From the NCBI GenBank assembly GCA_951799445.1, contig OX637292.1:8931296-8995295 (forward strand): a stretch of DNA of 64,000 bases. The letters are read 5' to 3'. Positions 11,106 through 23,460 of the stretch are shown one piece after another. A program made the translations under genes and the position numbers. Position 1 is the stretch's first letter; every line of letters begins with the position of its first letter. Below the pieces are notes generated by a model that was given only the letters and a program-made list of their open reading frames with translations, ran no database searches and was not told the origin of the DNA. This DNA comes from Pseudisothecium myosuroides. Taxonomy: Eukaryota; Streptophyta; Bryopsida; Hypnales; Lembophyllaceae.

Positions 11106-11459
11106 TACTTATTTTCTTGGAGTGTATATGTGTTCTTTAGGGATTGCCCTCTTCAAAACATTCAATTGAAACTTCAAAATTTTTAATCAAAAACTTTTGT
11201 TTTTCTAGGAAGTGATGCTTGGGTACTTGGGTCCTGAAACTCTACAAATGTTGACAGAGTGAGGTTTTGGCCTTCCAAGCTAAAATATCTTTGCTTTGTA
11301 ATTTGTGTTTTAAATCTATTTTTTGTTCTTAACAAAATTTGGAGTAAGTTAGCCCTTTTCCATGATTTTTGGACATCAATCAAGGTGGGAGGTGTATGTG
11401 CAATGGGGAGATTGCAATTCAAGCATATCCCTATTTTGTAGTAACTCTAGGTGACCACT

Positions 11460-12000
11460 TTCATAAAAAATAGTGTAAGAATTGCTGAGTGTATGTCATT
11501 TTCATTTTTAGCTAGAATTTTTTTTCTTTGAAATTTTCACACAAGATGTGCCTAAGGAGTAGCTTTAAGACCCAACAGTTTTCATAATTTTGACTACATG
11601 GTTAAAAAGTCATTGCATGATATGTAATTTTCATTGGTCGGTGGGTAGCCTGGGCAGCTCAAAAAACTTCTTTAAGAATCACTTTTAAAAAAAATAAAAA
11701 TTGAAATTGGTTCTTTAGATTTATATGTATGTGGAAAGCTTTGAATCATTCCATTTTGATTTATGAGATGAAAGTTATGAAGGATTTTAGTTTGCGGGTA
11801 GGCATGGTAATTTTTATATTTTTAAATCATGTTAAAGATTTATTTATTTATTTAGAGAATATTAAATTGATTTATGAATTGAATTTTAAGCTCTATTCTT
11901 CTTAAATACAAATATTTTTTGTTATTATCTTTTTTTAATTTAAGATCAATGTAATTTTTTTAAATTTAACTTATAAACAATTTGTGTGGCATTGTGCACT
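11460..12000. mobile_element. Decayed fragment of the TTAA-element family
   Basis: Segments such as GGTAGCCTGGGCAGCTC and GTGGAAAGCTTTGAATCATT correspond to the interior of the better preserved elements near 21.6-25.1 kb. The ends are no longer recognisable. About 1 kb of AT-rich DNA with simple T and A runs follows, up to 13.0 kb. Confidence 0.45.
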
Positions 12001-13079
12001 TGTACAAGTGTTTTCCGTGATTATCTATGTATTCTTTTAATTTTTAAATTTTAGAATAATTTAATCATAATTTCATTTAATTTATGAAAATAGACTTCAA
12101 TTGAAAACCCATAACTTTCACACTTAATAACCAAAAGTGCAAAACAACTTTGGTGCATTTCTATTCATTGAAAGTTTTTTGGCGATGCCAAGAATGACAT
12201 CAAAAACTCCTATACTCTATTTTTAATAATTCAATTCAATTTATGGTCTTAAAAATTGCTCATAAATCCATCATATGTCCAAAAGCAATGATATGACTTT
12301 AGTACAACCGTCTTCAAGGCAAGCTCACCAATGGTATAGAGAGAATGATTGGTAAAGGCACAACCGAGGATATCTCAACGTTAGATACAAAACAAATTGG
12401 AACAAATGTTACCATTGTATTTTTATTTTTATTTTTATTCAACTGTTATATTGCATATATATAAGTAAACAAAGGGTGCAAAGCCTTTACACTCTTGATT
12501 GATAATGAATCAAGAGGTCAAACTCTCTTATTTAAGGTATTGATGTTAAAGTCTTATTTTTAATTGATTTAAAAGCTCATTTTTTTTCTATTTTTTTTTT
12601 CTTCTTTCCCTTCTTTTTACCTTTTAATCTTAGAGTAGGTCTCGGCGCCCTCCCCAAGGATTCTTTTGGTATTGAGAGAGTTTTATGGAGGTGACGAAGA
12701 TGCAAAAAAAAAAAGAAAAAAAAAAGTTTCGAAAGTCTCAAACATCAAACCCCTCAAAAAAATTCTTTTTTCAAAATTTCATCACCCTATTATTTTTTAG
12801 AAATTAAGAAAATATGTCAGTTGGCTTGAAATAGGATTGGAACACTCCAAATGTTCTCCAAAAACCTTATCTATACACCCTATTCATTTTTTATTTTTTT
12901 CTTCTTCTTGGTAGCAACTCCGTCACCCCTAGAGAATCAAAGACCCTTCTTGGTACTATGAGGACCCTTGAAAAGTCTTGGGGTTGGGACTCTAAAAAAC
13001 ATATTCATTTTTTTTTTCAATTTTTTTTTGTTGCGATTTCATCACCCCCAATCAACCCCCCAATTTTCCATGTTTTTTA

Positions 13080-13660
13080 GAAATTGAAAAAATAAATTTA
13101 TATCTAAAAGTCAATTTTGTTAATTTATCACATTTTGAGATTTAGAGGTTTTTACTAAGTTCAGAGTACCCAAATTAAATGATTTAGAACTGAAATTTTT
13201 GTTGTCTATTTCCACACTAGGAGGATATATGCCTACCGAGGGGCATCTAAAAATATATTATTTTATATTGTCCAAGTCCATGCACATATGGCTCCCTTAA
13301 ACGAGCACTTCTAAATATCGAAGATGGTTTCAATTTTATTTTTTTAGTGAAATTTGATCACCATCAAGTCCTAACAAATGATCAACTTTTATGGATTTTT
13401 TTCATAATGTTTTATTTATTATTAATTTGTACCTCATTGTATCTATTTTCTATGACAATCTATTTTTTTTCACTTAACATTGTTTTAGTACTCACAAGTA
13501 GTCCATAGTACTTGCAACAATATTATTAGCCATCAATTTTTCTAATGAACAGCTTAAATTTTTCAACTACAAAATACTCCTAATATTCCACTATTCTAGG
13601 TCTGAAATCTAGATTTTACCAAAAATGCTTCAGTAAACGTAAGGTGTTTCTTGCAATGAT
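13080..13660. mobile_element. Diverged relative of the 18.1-kb hairpin element
   Basis: It shares ordered blocks with one arm of the foldback at 18141-19170, including AAAAGTCAATTTTGTTAATT, CATCTAAAAATA-TATTATTTTATAT and TGATCACCATCAAGTCCT. It ends with a related GTGTTTCTTGCAATGA terminus near 13650. Only one arm is present. Confidence 0.5.
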
Positions 13661-14075
13661 CTATATACATACATATTTTTATATATTCTTAAATATATAC
13701 TAACTTATCCATATATTAAATATTAAATTAATTTGTTTGTTTTGTCTGTTATGATAAGAATGTAATATAGGCAATTACTGCCTACTTTGAGGTGATAGTG
13801 ACAAACCATGTACAAATGTAATAATAGGGTAGTCAAAGAAATAATTTTGTACACATGGCGCAATGTCATTGGCCACAAATTATTTTTATTTCCCTACATT
13901 GCAACATGCATATTAAATGAGACACAAGAAGTGTTTCATTGGCAATAATATAAGAACCACACTACAAAAATTGAGCTCATTGTGGTCACCAGAACGCACT
14001 GGAATGAACATAGGAGAAACTCTTTGCGTTGCAGCACCTCTACGACCACTCTCCATTGACTGCTGAGGACTTCAT

Positions 14076-14265
14076 TACAAAGTTTAGAAGCTACAATTTG
14101 TTAACAGTTATTGTGTCGAGTTGCAAGTAATGCATCGTTACAATGCGATAAATTGTAAAGTGTTGCATCACAATGATGCGCTAAATTGTATATTAACGTG
14201 CAAACCCATGAAACAACAATATTCACACGATAATTGTTGACAAACTGTAGCTTCTAAACTTTGTA
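14076..14265. mobile_element. MITE copy 1 (TACAAAGTTTAGAAGC ends)
   Basis: Inverted ends TACAAAGTTTAGAAGCTACA and TACAAAGTTTAGAAGCTACA (the latter in inverse), extending inward through TTTGTTAACA/TTTGTCAACA and ATTGTGT/ATCGTGT. The interior is related to 16101-16393. About 190 bp, no coding capacity. Confidence 0.75.
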
Positions 14266-15599
14266 ATGTTGTAGTGGCATCGTCACCGTCATTGAAGACA
14301 ATGACATTGTCCACTTCTTGGCCTACCTCACCAAAGACAGTGGCTACAAGGAAGCAAAAAATCAATTGGTCATCACTTATGGCAACAGAAGAATTCATGG
14401 TAATCACAAAAGGGAAAATTGTGGTGCAAGCCAGTACCTGGAACAACATAATCAAATTGGGCGCCTTCTCGAAAATCATTCAATCGTGCTGCTATCCATT
14501 ACCGCCCCAAGTCCACCAATCAAGATCTTGAATTCGCCTATACTACAACTCCAAGAATATATGCCAAAATCCGATCCTAAATGCAAATAAATGTGCATAA
14601 ATTATATAGCAGTTGTCGGGGGACTATCCACTCAAAAGACAATCTTTAAAGGATAAGTTGAAAAAACAAGCAAAACCATTAATTGTACAGAGGCTTTTGT
14701 CAGCAAAAAATTAGAATATTTTTGCTGCATCAAACATCCAAGGTATCAAGCAATATTTAGTCATCATTCAAAAGTCTTTAGAAAATGAATCAACAGTACA
14801 GATGCAGTTCACTATTAATGCAGAGACCTCAAAAATCCTATATTATGAAAACATCACTGCTTCATCTTGGAAGTTAAGATGGAGCTCATGAATCTGTCAT
14901 TATAGGCCTAGCAATTATATCAATTTTCAAGTAGCACTCAATGGAAGAAGAAGTCATTTTGATGATTTACCCATTATACACTGTTGAGCACTTCACAAAA
15001 GCCTCACAGCATTATCGTCATAGCACAAACCAAACAGCAAATGTGACTACAAAACACAAAATAAGACCTCCATCAATTGCACACCCAAATGCAAAGCATT
15101 CTGTTATCCAAAATGGAAAAGAGGAATGTATGAAACGTGGTAAGCAATATATCCATGAACTGGGTACACATCCTTAGTGTTCCATTTTTTTCTAGCTACA
15201 GCCATATGGCAAAGGAGACACACCCATAGATGAGCGAGACACATCTTGAGTACAAATATAGCTCACACGAAGAATATGAAAATATGTTATTGGTTGTTTG
15301 CTCAGATCAGCGGGTTAACTATTATATGGGATGAAAAACTATGTTTTTGTCCTTGTATCAAGTCTGTTGAGCTTGACAAAATGTTCTTGTCATCACTGCA
15401 AACATACACAATTCTTTTATATCATTTTAAACCAAGAGCTCAATCTTTGATGCTTTCCCCATGCAGTAATAATCTGACAAAAAAGCCAACAAATCTATTG
15501 ATAGATGCAAACCAAAAAGAGTGGTATATTAGTGCCCCGAAATGCAAGACGTCAATTTTATGCATTCATAATGTTGAAGACCGCAAACATCCAATTGTA

Positions 15600-15780
15600 A
15601 AGATCAAAATCCATACCTCTTCTTTATCTTTGATAATGACGACATTGAAGTTGGGGCAGTTCTTGTGATTTTAAACCAGACGCATGTCATTAGGCTTGAG
15701 GTGGTAGTAGTCCGATCTGAAAGTTGTGGTTGTAAGGTTATCGCCAACCAAAAAATATGTCCACCCGATCACTTTGCCCT
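15600..15780 (-). pseudogene. Possible decayed minus-strand exon
   Basis: On the minus strand a stretch reads GKVIGWTYFLVGDN...YYHLKPNDM, then a stop, then NCPNFNVVIIKDKEE, followed by a plausible GTATGG donor. It has more balanced composition than its surroundings and reads like real protein. I cannot name a family and no convincing neighbouring exons were found. It may be a fragment of a gene carried by a transposon. Low confidence. Confidence 0.22.
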
Positions 15781-16100
15781 TCAAACTAGGTCACTAGAAC
15801 AACCAATTTCACTAATGTAAACAACATGAAAATTGACCAAAATACAATAAAAATTTGAGATATAACTTGTAAATTATCATGCTGTTAGAATTTTTTGCCA
15901 CAATTACACAAAGCCAACCTCAATCTGAACAACCTCAATCTGAACAACCTCAAAATGTGACTTATTTTGGCGTGAGACCATTGACAGCTTCATATTAAGA
16001 CAAAATAATACCATCCCAAAGAAGTAGAACTTGCTGCATTTAGATAGGGATGCATACTTGGACTCACATTTAACTATATCATCAGCATTTCTTGGCATTC

Positions 16101-16393
16101 ATCACAAAGTTTAGAAGCTACAGTTTGTCAACAATTATCGTGTGGTTATTAATGTTTCATGGATTTGCACGTTGATATACAATTTAGCGCATCATTGCAA
16201 TGTAGTACTTTACAATTTATCGCATTGTTATGATGCATTACTTGCAACTAGAAGTAATGCATTGTAATGATGCAATAAATTGTAAACTATTGCATTGCAA
16301 TGATGCGCTAAATTGTATATTAACGTGCGAACCCATGAAACAACAATAACCACATGATAACTATTGACAAACTGTAGCTTCTAAACTTTGTGA
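16101..16393. mobile_element. MITE copy 2 with CATTC target duplication
   Basis: Ends ATCACAAAGTTTAGAAGC and its inverse. CATTC directly flanks it on both sides (16096-16100 and 16394-16398), a 5-bp duplication. The body is largely palindromic, with paired AATTTAGCGCATCATTGCAA-type segments, so the transcript could fold into a hairpin. It is the longer sister of 14076-14265. Confidence 0.8.
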
Positions 16394-16510
16394 CATTCCA
16401 CTAGTTACTTGTACTAATGATTATTCAATAAAACAAGTGCATATAGATCCAATTTCACATTCAAGACTATGGCATATGGCTTTGATTTAACACTTTCTGA
16501 TTACAAAGTT

Positions 16511-17289
16511 GGGTAGTTGCAAGAAACACTTCACGTTTTTCTGTCAAAATTGCGTTTTTTGGCCGTAGGACTGGCAGTACTACGCAATACTACTAGTACT
16601 GTGTGTTAGCAGCGCCCCAACAAATCTGAAGCGTCGATCCTAGGCGCCTGCAGATCTAGACCATTGATTTAGTACTATGTAGTACCGATCAGCAAATTCA
16701 ATCCGCAACGGACGTACTACCTACTACTATGGAGTACTACAGAAGCCATTGGGAGTAGAAAATAGCAGAAAAGGGGTCTATGAAGTTTTTCATTTTTAAT
16801 AATTTAAAAGAATTCAAAAAAAATTCATAAAAAAAGCCATTTTGCTAGACAAGATTGCACTCACATTGCACCAAAAAATTCATGAAAGAAAATTTTTCCC
16901 TCTTCATAGCTTTCGCGCAAAGGAAGGTCACTTTGACCCCATGTGTGCAATCGACATGTTGCTATTTTCATAAAACCTCATTGTCAGCCCTTGTAATGTT
17001 AGTAGACCTCCAACATGTCCAATTTGTGGCTTCAAATTTGCATTTTTGGATCAAAAATAGGACTAAACCCACCCCCCCTCCAAAAAAATGGCCAAGATAG
17101 ACACCCAATCAGGGGCAAGTTAAAAATAGTAAACTAATTTGAAAAAATTACTCAAGGTCTGCAATTTTAGTATCTACCTTTATTCCAAATTTCATACCAA
17201 ATGGATAAACAATGCAAAGTTATGAACAAAAAGTCAATTTTTGAGGGCAAGGGGACAAGAAATAGGACAAGTGTTTCTTGCAATCACCC
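16511..17289. mobile_element. TTGCAAGAAACACTT-ended element
   Basis: The ends are GGGTAGTTGCAAGAAACACT and GGGTGATTGCAAGAAACACT in inverse, flanked by AGTT on both sides (16507-16510 and 17290-17293). The same TTGCAAGAAA core ends the 1-kb hairpin at 18.1 kb, so they are probably one family. 779 bp, no transposase. A 170-bp GC-richer patch near 16575-16745 is full of GTACTA/TAGTAC palindromes. Confidence 0.65.
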
Positions 17290-17293
17290 AGTT

Positions 17294-18140
17294 GAACAAA
17301 AAAACAAACCCCAATCTCTGCTTGCACCGGTCTTAAGAATCATTGGTGGCGTTGTTCTCCCCCCACAAGTGCATGAAAAATCTTAAGTTACCCACCTCCA
17401 ATGCTGCAAGTTAAACAAAAAGAGCAAACCCCAGTGGCTTTGTTTCAATACTTTTTGATTACAAAGGAAAATTCCAACTGGCATCCGAAGAACCTCTACA
17501 AGTTAAACAAAAAGACAACTTAAAGCTGATTTAGCAAAACATGACCTAAGGTTTGAGAAGAATTTTATAATCATCACAAGGATAGCAAATGCTCATGGAA
17601 CCATTTTACAGACCTAATGTTCAAGATTCACCACATGGAAAAATCAAAGTGGTATAAGAAGACCTAGAAGTTCTGAATCAGAAGTTCTCTCGCAGCTTAG
17701 GCACAGTGCAAACCTCTTTAGCACGGTGCAAATCCTAATTTGTAACCGCCCGCACTAAAATCAATGGGTTTCATTGCTTATCAAAGCCGTTTGAACATGA
17801 ACATTTTGTTTTTAAAAATGAGATTGACGGCAAAGGTGCGGGATCTTTCTTTTTTACATTATGATCAATAGTTGCTGATTTTTTTACTTGGGGGGAGTCC
17901 ATTGCTTGTCTTTTTTCAAGAGATAGTAAGATCTCTTGAATTGTATGTCCTTTGGTTGCATTTTTGTACTCCCCAAAAGCCCTCAACAAGGAGGGGTGCA
18001 TCGACTTTGTTTTGTGGCGTTTGGACCTATGGCGTGAAAGTTATTGAATTTCAAATTTTTTATGAATTAAAAAATTAGAAAATTACTTTTATTTTTATTT
18101 AGACTATGGCAATGATATAAGGCACACTAGTACTAATGGA
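17294..18140. other. Intergenic, no gene seen
   Basis: No conserved reading frame. Contains short repeated phrases such as AGTTAAACAAAAAGA (twice near 17410-17510), which may be older repeat debris. Confidence 0.4.
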
Positions 18141-19170
18141 TGATTGCAAGAAATACCTGCCAATTTGGTTGCATTTTCATTTTGGAACATTATAACTTTG
18201 AAATTATAAATTTGGAATGCCAAAAACAAAAAAATTATTTCTAGATGTCTTAGTGAATCCTTTATTTATTTTTTTAAATTAAAAAAAAAATTAATATTTA
18301 AAAGTCAATTTTATTAATTTGTCACACTTTGACATTTAGGGTTTTTTAACACTATTAAGCGATGTAAATTAATGATTTCAGCTGAAATTTTTGTGATATA
18401 TTTCTATAGTAGCCAAATATGTTCCTATCAAAGGACATCTAAAAATACATTATTTTATATCCTCCACGTTCGTGCAAACAAGCCTCCATTGCGCGTACAA
18501 TTCTAAACATTAGAAATGGTTTTGACCTAATTTTTTTGGTCAAATCTCATCACCAAAAAGTCCTTCCAAATGTCCAATTGTAGTTATATTGAAAATTATT
18601 TTTCTTGTTTTCTACAAATTAAAACAACAAAGTATGTATTTTCTGGGACAAATTCTTGAACATAAAATTCTGGCAAAGAAAATACATACTTTGATGTTTT
18701 AATTTGTAGAAAATAGGAAAAACAGTTTTCATCAAAACTAAAAATTGTACATTTGGAATGATTTTTTGGTAATGAGGTTTGACCAAAAAAATTAGGTCAA
18801 AACCATTTCTAATGTTTGAAATTGCACGTGCAATGGAGGCTTGTAGAGGACAAAAAATAATGTATTTTTAGACGTCCTTTGGTAGGAACATATTTGACTA
18901 CTATAGAAATATACCACAAAAATTTCAGCTAAAATCATTAATTTACATTGCTCAATAGTATAAAAAATCCTAAACGTCAAAGTGGGACAAATTAACAAAA
19001 TTGACTTTTAAATATAAAATGATTTTCAATTTTTTGAAAAATAAGGAATACAAATTTAACTAAGACATATAGAAATATACTTTTTATTTTTGGCATTGGA
19101 TTCATAATTCAAAATTTATAACGTTTCAAAATCAAAATGCAACCAAACTGGCAGGTATTTCTTGCAATCA
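18141..19170. mobile_element. 1.03-kb foldback (hairpin) element
   Basis: Two inverted arms of about 500 bp (18141-18644 and 18675-19170) meet at a loop of about 30 bp. The outer ends are TGATTGCAAGAAATACCTGC and its inverse; the inner ends are AAGTATGTATTTTCT and its inverse. No clear target duplication was found. Arms this long and this well matched would give a perfect template for long double-stranded RNA. Confidence 0.82.
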
Positions 19171-19993
19171 CCTCTACATATTTTTTTTCACTTTACAAAT
19201 ATCAGTTTTCAAATTGCTATAACTAAGAATTTAAAAACACAATCTTTAATTAATGATATTTAAACCAATACAATTATATTATTCTTTAGAATAAATATAA
19301 TATGAACCTTTATAGATACATCTTTTACTAAGGATTACCACTTTATCTCTTGTATATAATAAAATGAATCTTATTTTCAAGAAAAAAAATTTTGAAATTG
19401 AAATTTTTAGTTTTTAAAGAAGTTAGAGAATACCAAATTAAAATTAAAATTTCTAGTACAAATTAAAAAACATAAAATTGTAAGGTACAAATACAAAAAT
19501 TGAAGTACAATCTTTGTTTTTTTTTTATATTTTTTGAAACATTTAAAAAATATTTAATTTAAATAGACTAAAATACTTGAATAAAAATAGATAGAGTGAT
19601 AAATAAGCAACACGTAACTTAGATACACAACCTTTTTTTATTATATAAAAATCTGAGGATTTTTGCCCATATAAATAAAAATGGTGTGTAATTAATAGTC
19701 ATTGTTTAGGATTTTTATTTTTATAATGTTATTTTTTTCATTGGATTTTTTGTGATACTCATAATTCAATTTTATTTTTTTAGAGAAGGTGTTTTAGGTT
19801 TTTTCATCCTTTAGAGCTATGAAGTGTGTGCATTGTAAAAAGTTGCTTCTAAAGCAGCCCTTTATACTTGGAGTTTATTAATAAAAATAAAATTCATAAT
19901 TCATTTAAAATTTTAATTCTAATTATTTTTTGTTTTGGATTTTCTCCATCCTTTGGGACTTGGTCTATAAGGTTGCTATTATGTGAGTATAGG

Positions 19994-20565
19994 AGTATGA
20001 GCCCATGAGCCTAGAATACTACACACCTATGTTATAGGTGTATATACTACATCTCGAACTTAGTGGCTTCATACCTGCGTACCATAGTCGTACTGATTCA
20101 ATGGCTTCATACCTGCGTACCATAATCGTACTGATTATGTGTACTTGGACGCACTGAATCAGTGCGAAAACAATGAATATCAATAACGTATGATTCTTGT
20201 ACTATTATTAGTACAATTTACGTGCATTTTGGATACCACATTTGTATAATTAAAGAACATAAATTGTACGCTTTTAAAACCCTTTTTAACAACACTGATT
20301 CAGTACGTCCAAATACACATAATCAATACAATTATGGTACGCATGTATGAACCCACTGAATTAGTACGATATCTGTTAAAAAACGTCATTTCTTAAGTTT
20401 GAGATCTATAGAAACCGTCTATAATTATAGGATATATATGTTACAAATATCCATATTATAGGTGTTTATGATATATACACCTTCTATAGTGTGTGGTATC
20501 TATATTATAGGTACCTATATTGTAGACTCAATGCTTACAAGCTCACATTCTTGGGCTCATATACT
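19994..20565. mobile_element. Foldback element with AGTATGAGCCCA ends
   Basis: Ends AGTATGAGCCCATGAG and AGTATATGAGCCCAAGAA in inverse. Inside, TGATTCAGTGCG-, GGTACGCA-TGTATGA- and TATAGGTGTATATA-type blocks occur on both strands, and a block beginning TTCATACCTGCGTACCAT is tandemly duplicated near 20067 and 20107. It interrupts a tandem repeat whose TGTGTGCATTGTAAA motif recurs near 19825, 20575 and 20708. Confidence 0.6.
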
Positions 20566-21600
20566 AGCACCATTGTGTGCATTGTAAAAAATTGCTTTTG
20601 AAAAGTCCTCTTGTACTTGAAGGTTATTAATCAGAGTATGATTCACGACTCAATTTTTTATATATTATTTTGGATTTTTTCTATTTTCGATTGGAGACTA
20701 CAAGGTGTGTGCATTGTAAATAGTTGCTTCCAAAATGTCAACTCATACTTGAAAATTTTTAATTAGAGAAAGACTCCCTCTCCTCTCTATTACCTTCATG
20801 AACCTTAAAATTGCACCTCAAATCATCCGCACTATGCATCTTTTTTGACGCTCTTTGTTCCTCAAACCACGACCCTGTCCAACCACTATTCCCTAATTGG
20901 TTTTCTAAACCAAATCAAGCATCCAAAACAAGTTAAGACAAAAATCCTTTGACAAGAATCCAGATATTGTAAAAATGAGTGGGCTCAAAAGCATGGCGGC
21001 AAAGCTGCTTATTTTTGCATGGCCGGGGTGACAGAGCTAGATAGAATGTTATTAGTGGAGGTCAAATTAAAGCTTAAGCCCACCCTAGCTTAGGCCAAGC
21101 CTATTCCTAGTGAAGTAGTGGAGAAGCTCTAAACATTGCATTAGATATTATACTAGATTATTTTTCTTTGATCCAACTTTCACTTTTCCATCTGGGCTTG
21201 AAGTAGACAAGCCTATTACCACTCTAATTTGCAAACTGAATATCTTGGGGCCAATTCCAAGAAGGGCACATATTTTTTAGAAGTGTGCACTTGGTTCATG
21301 AATCAAATCCAAGTGGAATTATAATTTTTTGATTAAAATTGTAATTTCTATAAGTTTATGAAGCACTTGATTTACCTTGGAATTACAAAAGTGCTCATAG
21401 AGTGGATTCATAAATGCCCTATAAGCAATCAATAACTGCCTTTCCATGTATCCAATAGTACTTAAGTATTCACCATTAAAAAATTGACACATTGTCCTTT
21501 GTTGGCATTAATGCAGTGTTTTTGTCAAAATGAATGGATTTGGAATGTTTTTTTGGACAGAATTGGGGGGAAGAAGTAGAATGATGGGATTGGATTGGAC
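20566..21600. other. Tandem-repeat remnant and intergenic DNA
   Basis: Two units of about 133 bp, each with TGTGTGCATTGTAAA followed by TTGCTT, continue the array cut by the preceding foldback. Beyond 20.8 kb nothing with coding character is seen. Confidence 0.45.
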
Positions 21601-21609
21601 TACACTTAC

Positions 21610-23456
21610 CCTTGACGGACCAAAGGACCAAACAACATTTTTTGGCAAAATAGCGATTTTGGGCAGCTCACTACAAATAGAACTTTTATTTTTTTCTTAA
21701 AATTTTTCACTCAATATGAGGATGAGTTTTTTCTTTTAAGGCCCAAAATTTTTTATAACTTTTAACTCCATGATTTTAAAAATTCTTGTAAAATATGTAG
21801 TTTTTATTCTAGACTAGGCAATCTGGACAGACTAAAAAAATCACTTTTTTTAACCCCTAAAGGACCGTTGTCCCTTTGAAGGACAAATGCGTTTTTGGGC
21901 AAGTACCTACAGGGTGAATTTTTGTCGTGATTTTTTGAAACTTTTTTGGAGACAGAAAAATTGATAAGCTTTGTGGGTATATAGTTTTTTTCACAATCGG
22001 TGCCCGGGAACAAAAGTTATGACCAAACAAGCTCAAAACAGGGGACGGATGGTCGCCCGGGCAGCAAAAAAATGGAAAAAAATTTAAAATTAAATTTTTT
22101 TTCCCTCATAGATTATATTTTTGTCTATCTGGAAAGCTTTGGTTCATTTCACTTGGATTTGTTATGAGAAAGTTATGGACATTCTTGTTTTTCGAGTAGT
22201 GAGAGCATCTTCTTGAAAAAAATAACTTGAAGGATTCATTTTTGAATGCAATTTTTTCAATTTTTCAATTTTTTTTTACATAGTCTGATTTACTTGCTAG
22301 AACAATCTCACCATTGGGATTAGTGCATTTTAATTCCATCTAAAATATATTAATATTTTAGATTTCCTTCTATCTTGTACCTACTTCTAATTAACAATTT
22401 TTTTAAGAATGATAATTAAGTTTTTTTGAATTTTTTTTTCCCTAGACTCTCAACTTAATTCTCCACTATAAAGATTTAAAGCTCAAAACTCTGTAGTGCA
22501 AAAAATTTAAGTTAAAAATGATAAAAATAAAAAAATCTAGCCCGCAATGTGCTGAAAAACTTGTTTTTTTCACTTTATACGTAGATATCTTGCAATCTGT
22601 GCGGTCAAAAATATTGGAATTTTTTCCACACATTCTCATACTAGTTAGGTGTAAGATCCTATGGTTAGATGTGGAAAAAAAAACGATTTTCAATTTTTTT
22701 TACTCTTTGCTATAGATATGGCAGTTTTGAGTGTTTTTTTGCAGAAAAAAGGCCTTGGTCCTTTAGGAATTAAAATAAAAAAATTGAAATTGGTTTTCTA
22801 GCTAGATTAATACATACATGGAAAGTTTTGAATCAATCCATTTTGATGAAAGTTATGAGGAGTTTTAGTTTGCGGATAATTATGGATTTTCTACTCTAAA
22901 ATAAACTTTGAAGTCCTTTATTTGATTCAATTTTCAATATTTTTTGAAAAAAACAAAATAGTGTTATGTAGATTGTTTATTACAACATTAAAGCCATTGA
23001 GATTGGCATTTTTCAATTCCGTAACTAAATTCTTAACAATTTAGTATCTTGAATCATTCGCTACTTCTTTCTACTTATTATGTTTTTCCTATATGTTGTA
23101 CAATTCCAAATGATTTCAAATTTTTCAAGCATGTATCCAACTTGCCTTGAAGAATGAATCCAAAGAAGCACCACCATTTTGGACATTATTAATACAAATG
23201 TGAACTTGTAAAGTGCAGCTGCCTTATTTTTTCATAGGGCCCAAAAAAAGATGTCTATCAATTTAAACGCTAATATCTTGCAATCTACAAGGTGGAAATT
23301 TTTGAAATTTTTTCCACATCTTTTCAAACCAGTGTACTACACAAGGCTACGGTTATATGTGTTCAAATTTTTTTTTTTTCAAAAACTTGGTACTAATACT
23401 AGAAATGGCAATTCTGGAGCGTTTTTGGTGAAAACATAGTCAAGGAACTTTAGGGG
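21610..23456. mobile_element. TTAA-family element carrying a nested copy
   Basis: The right end is GGAACTTTAGGGG followed by TTAA (23457-23460). The left end near 21610 is decayed. The interior is the inverse of the element at 24233-25153, and it is split at 21850-22773 by a second family member. Confidence 0.6.
21854..22769 (-). mobile_element. TTAA-flanked element, nested copy (916 bp)
   Basis: It begins CCCCTAAAGGACC and ends GGTCCTTTAGGAA, with TTAA directly on both sides (21850-21853 and 22770-22773). It lies in the opposite orientation to 51030-51961. The host element without it would read ...TTTTTTAAAATAAA..., i.e. a single TTAA, so the four bases were duplicated on insertion. No open frame of transposase size. 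Confidence 0.85.
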
Positions 23457-23460
23457 TTAA

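Noticed and set aside
13981..13996. CACTACAAAAATTGAG, a possible CACTA terminus
   Set aside because: No inverse partner within several kilobases.
15246..15668. 140-codon plus-strand frame
   Set aside because: No recognisable motif; the opposite strand over its 3' part looks more protein-like.
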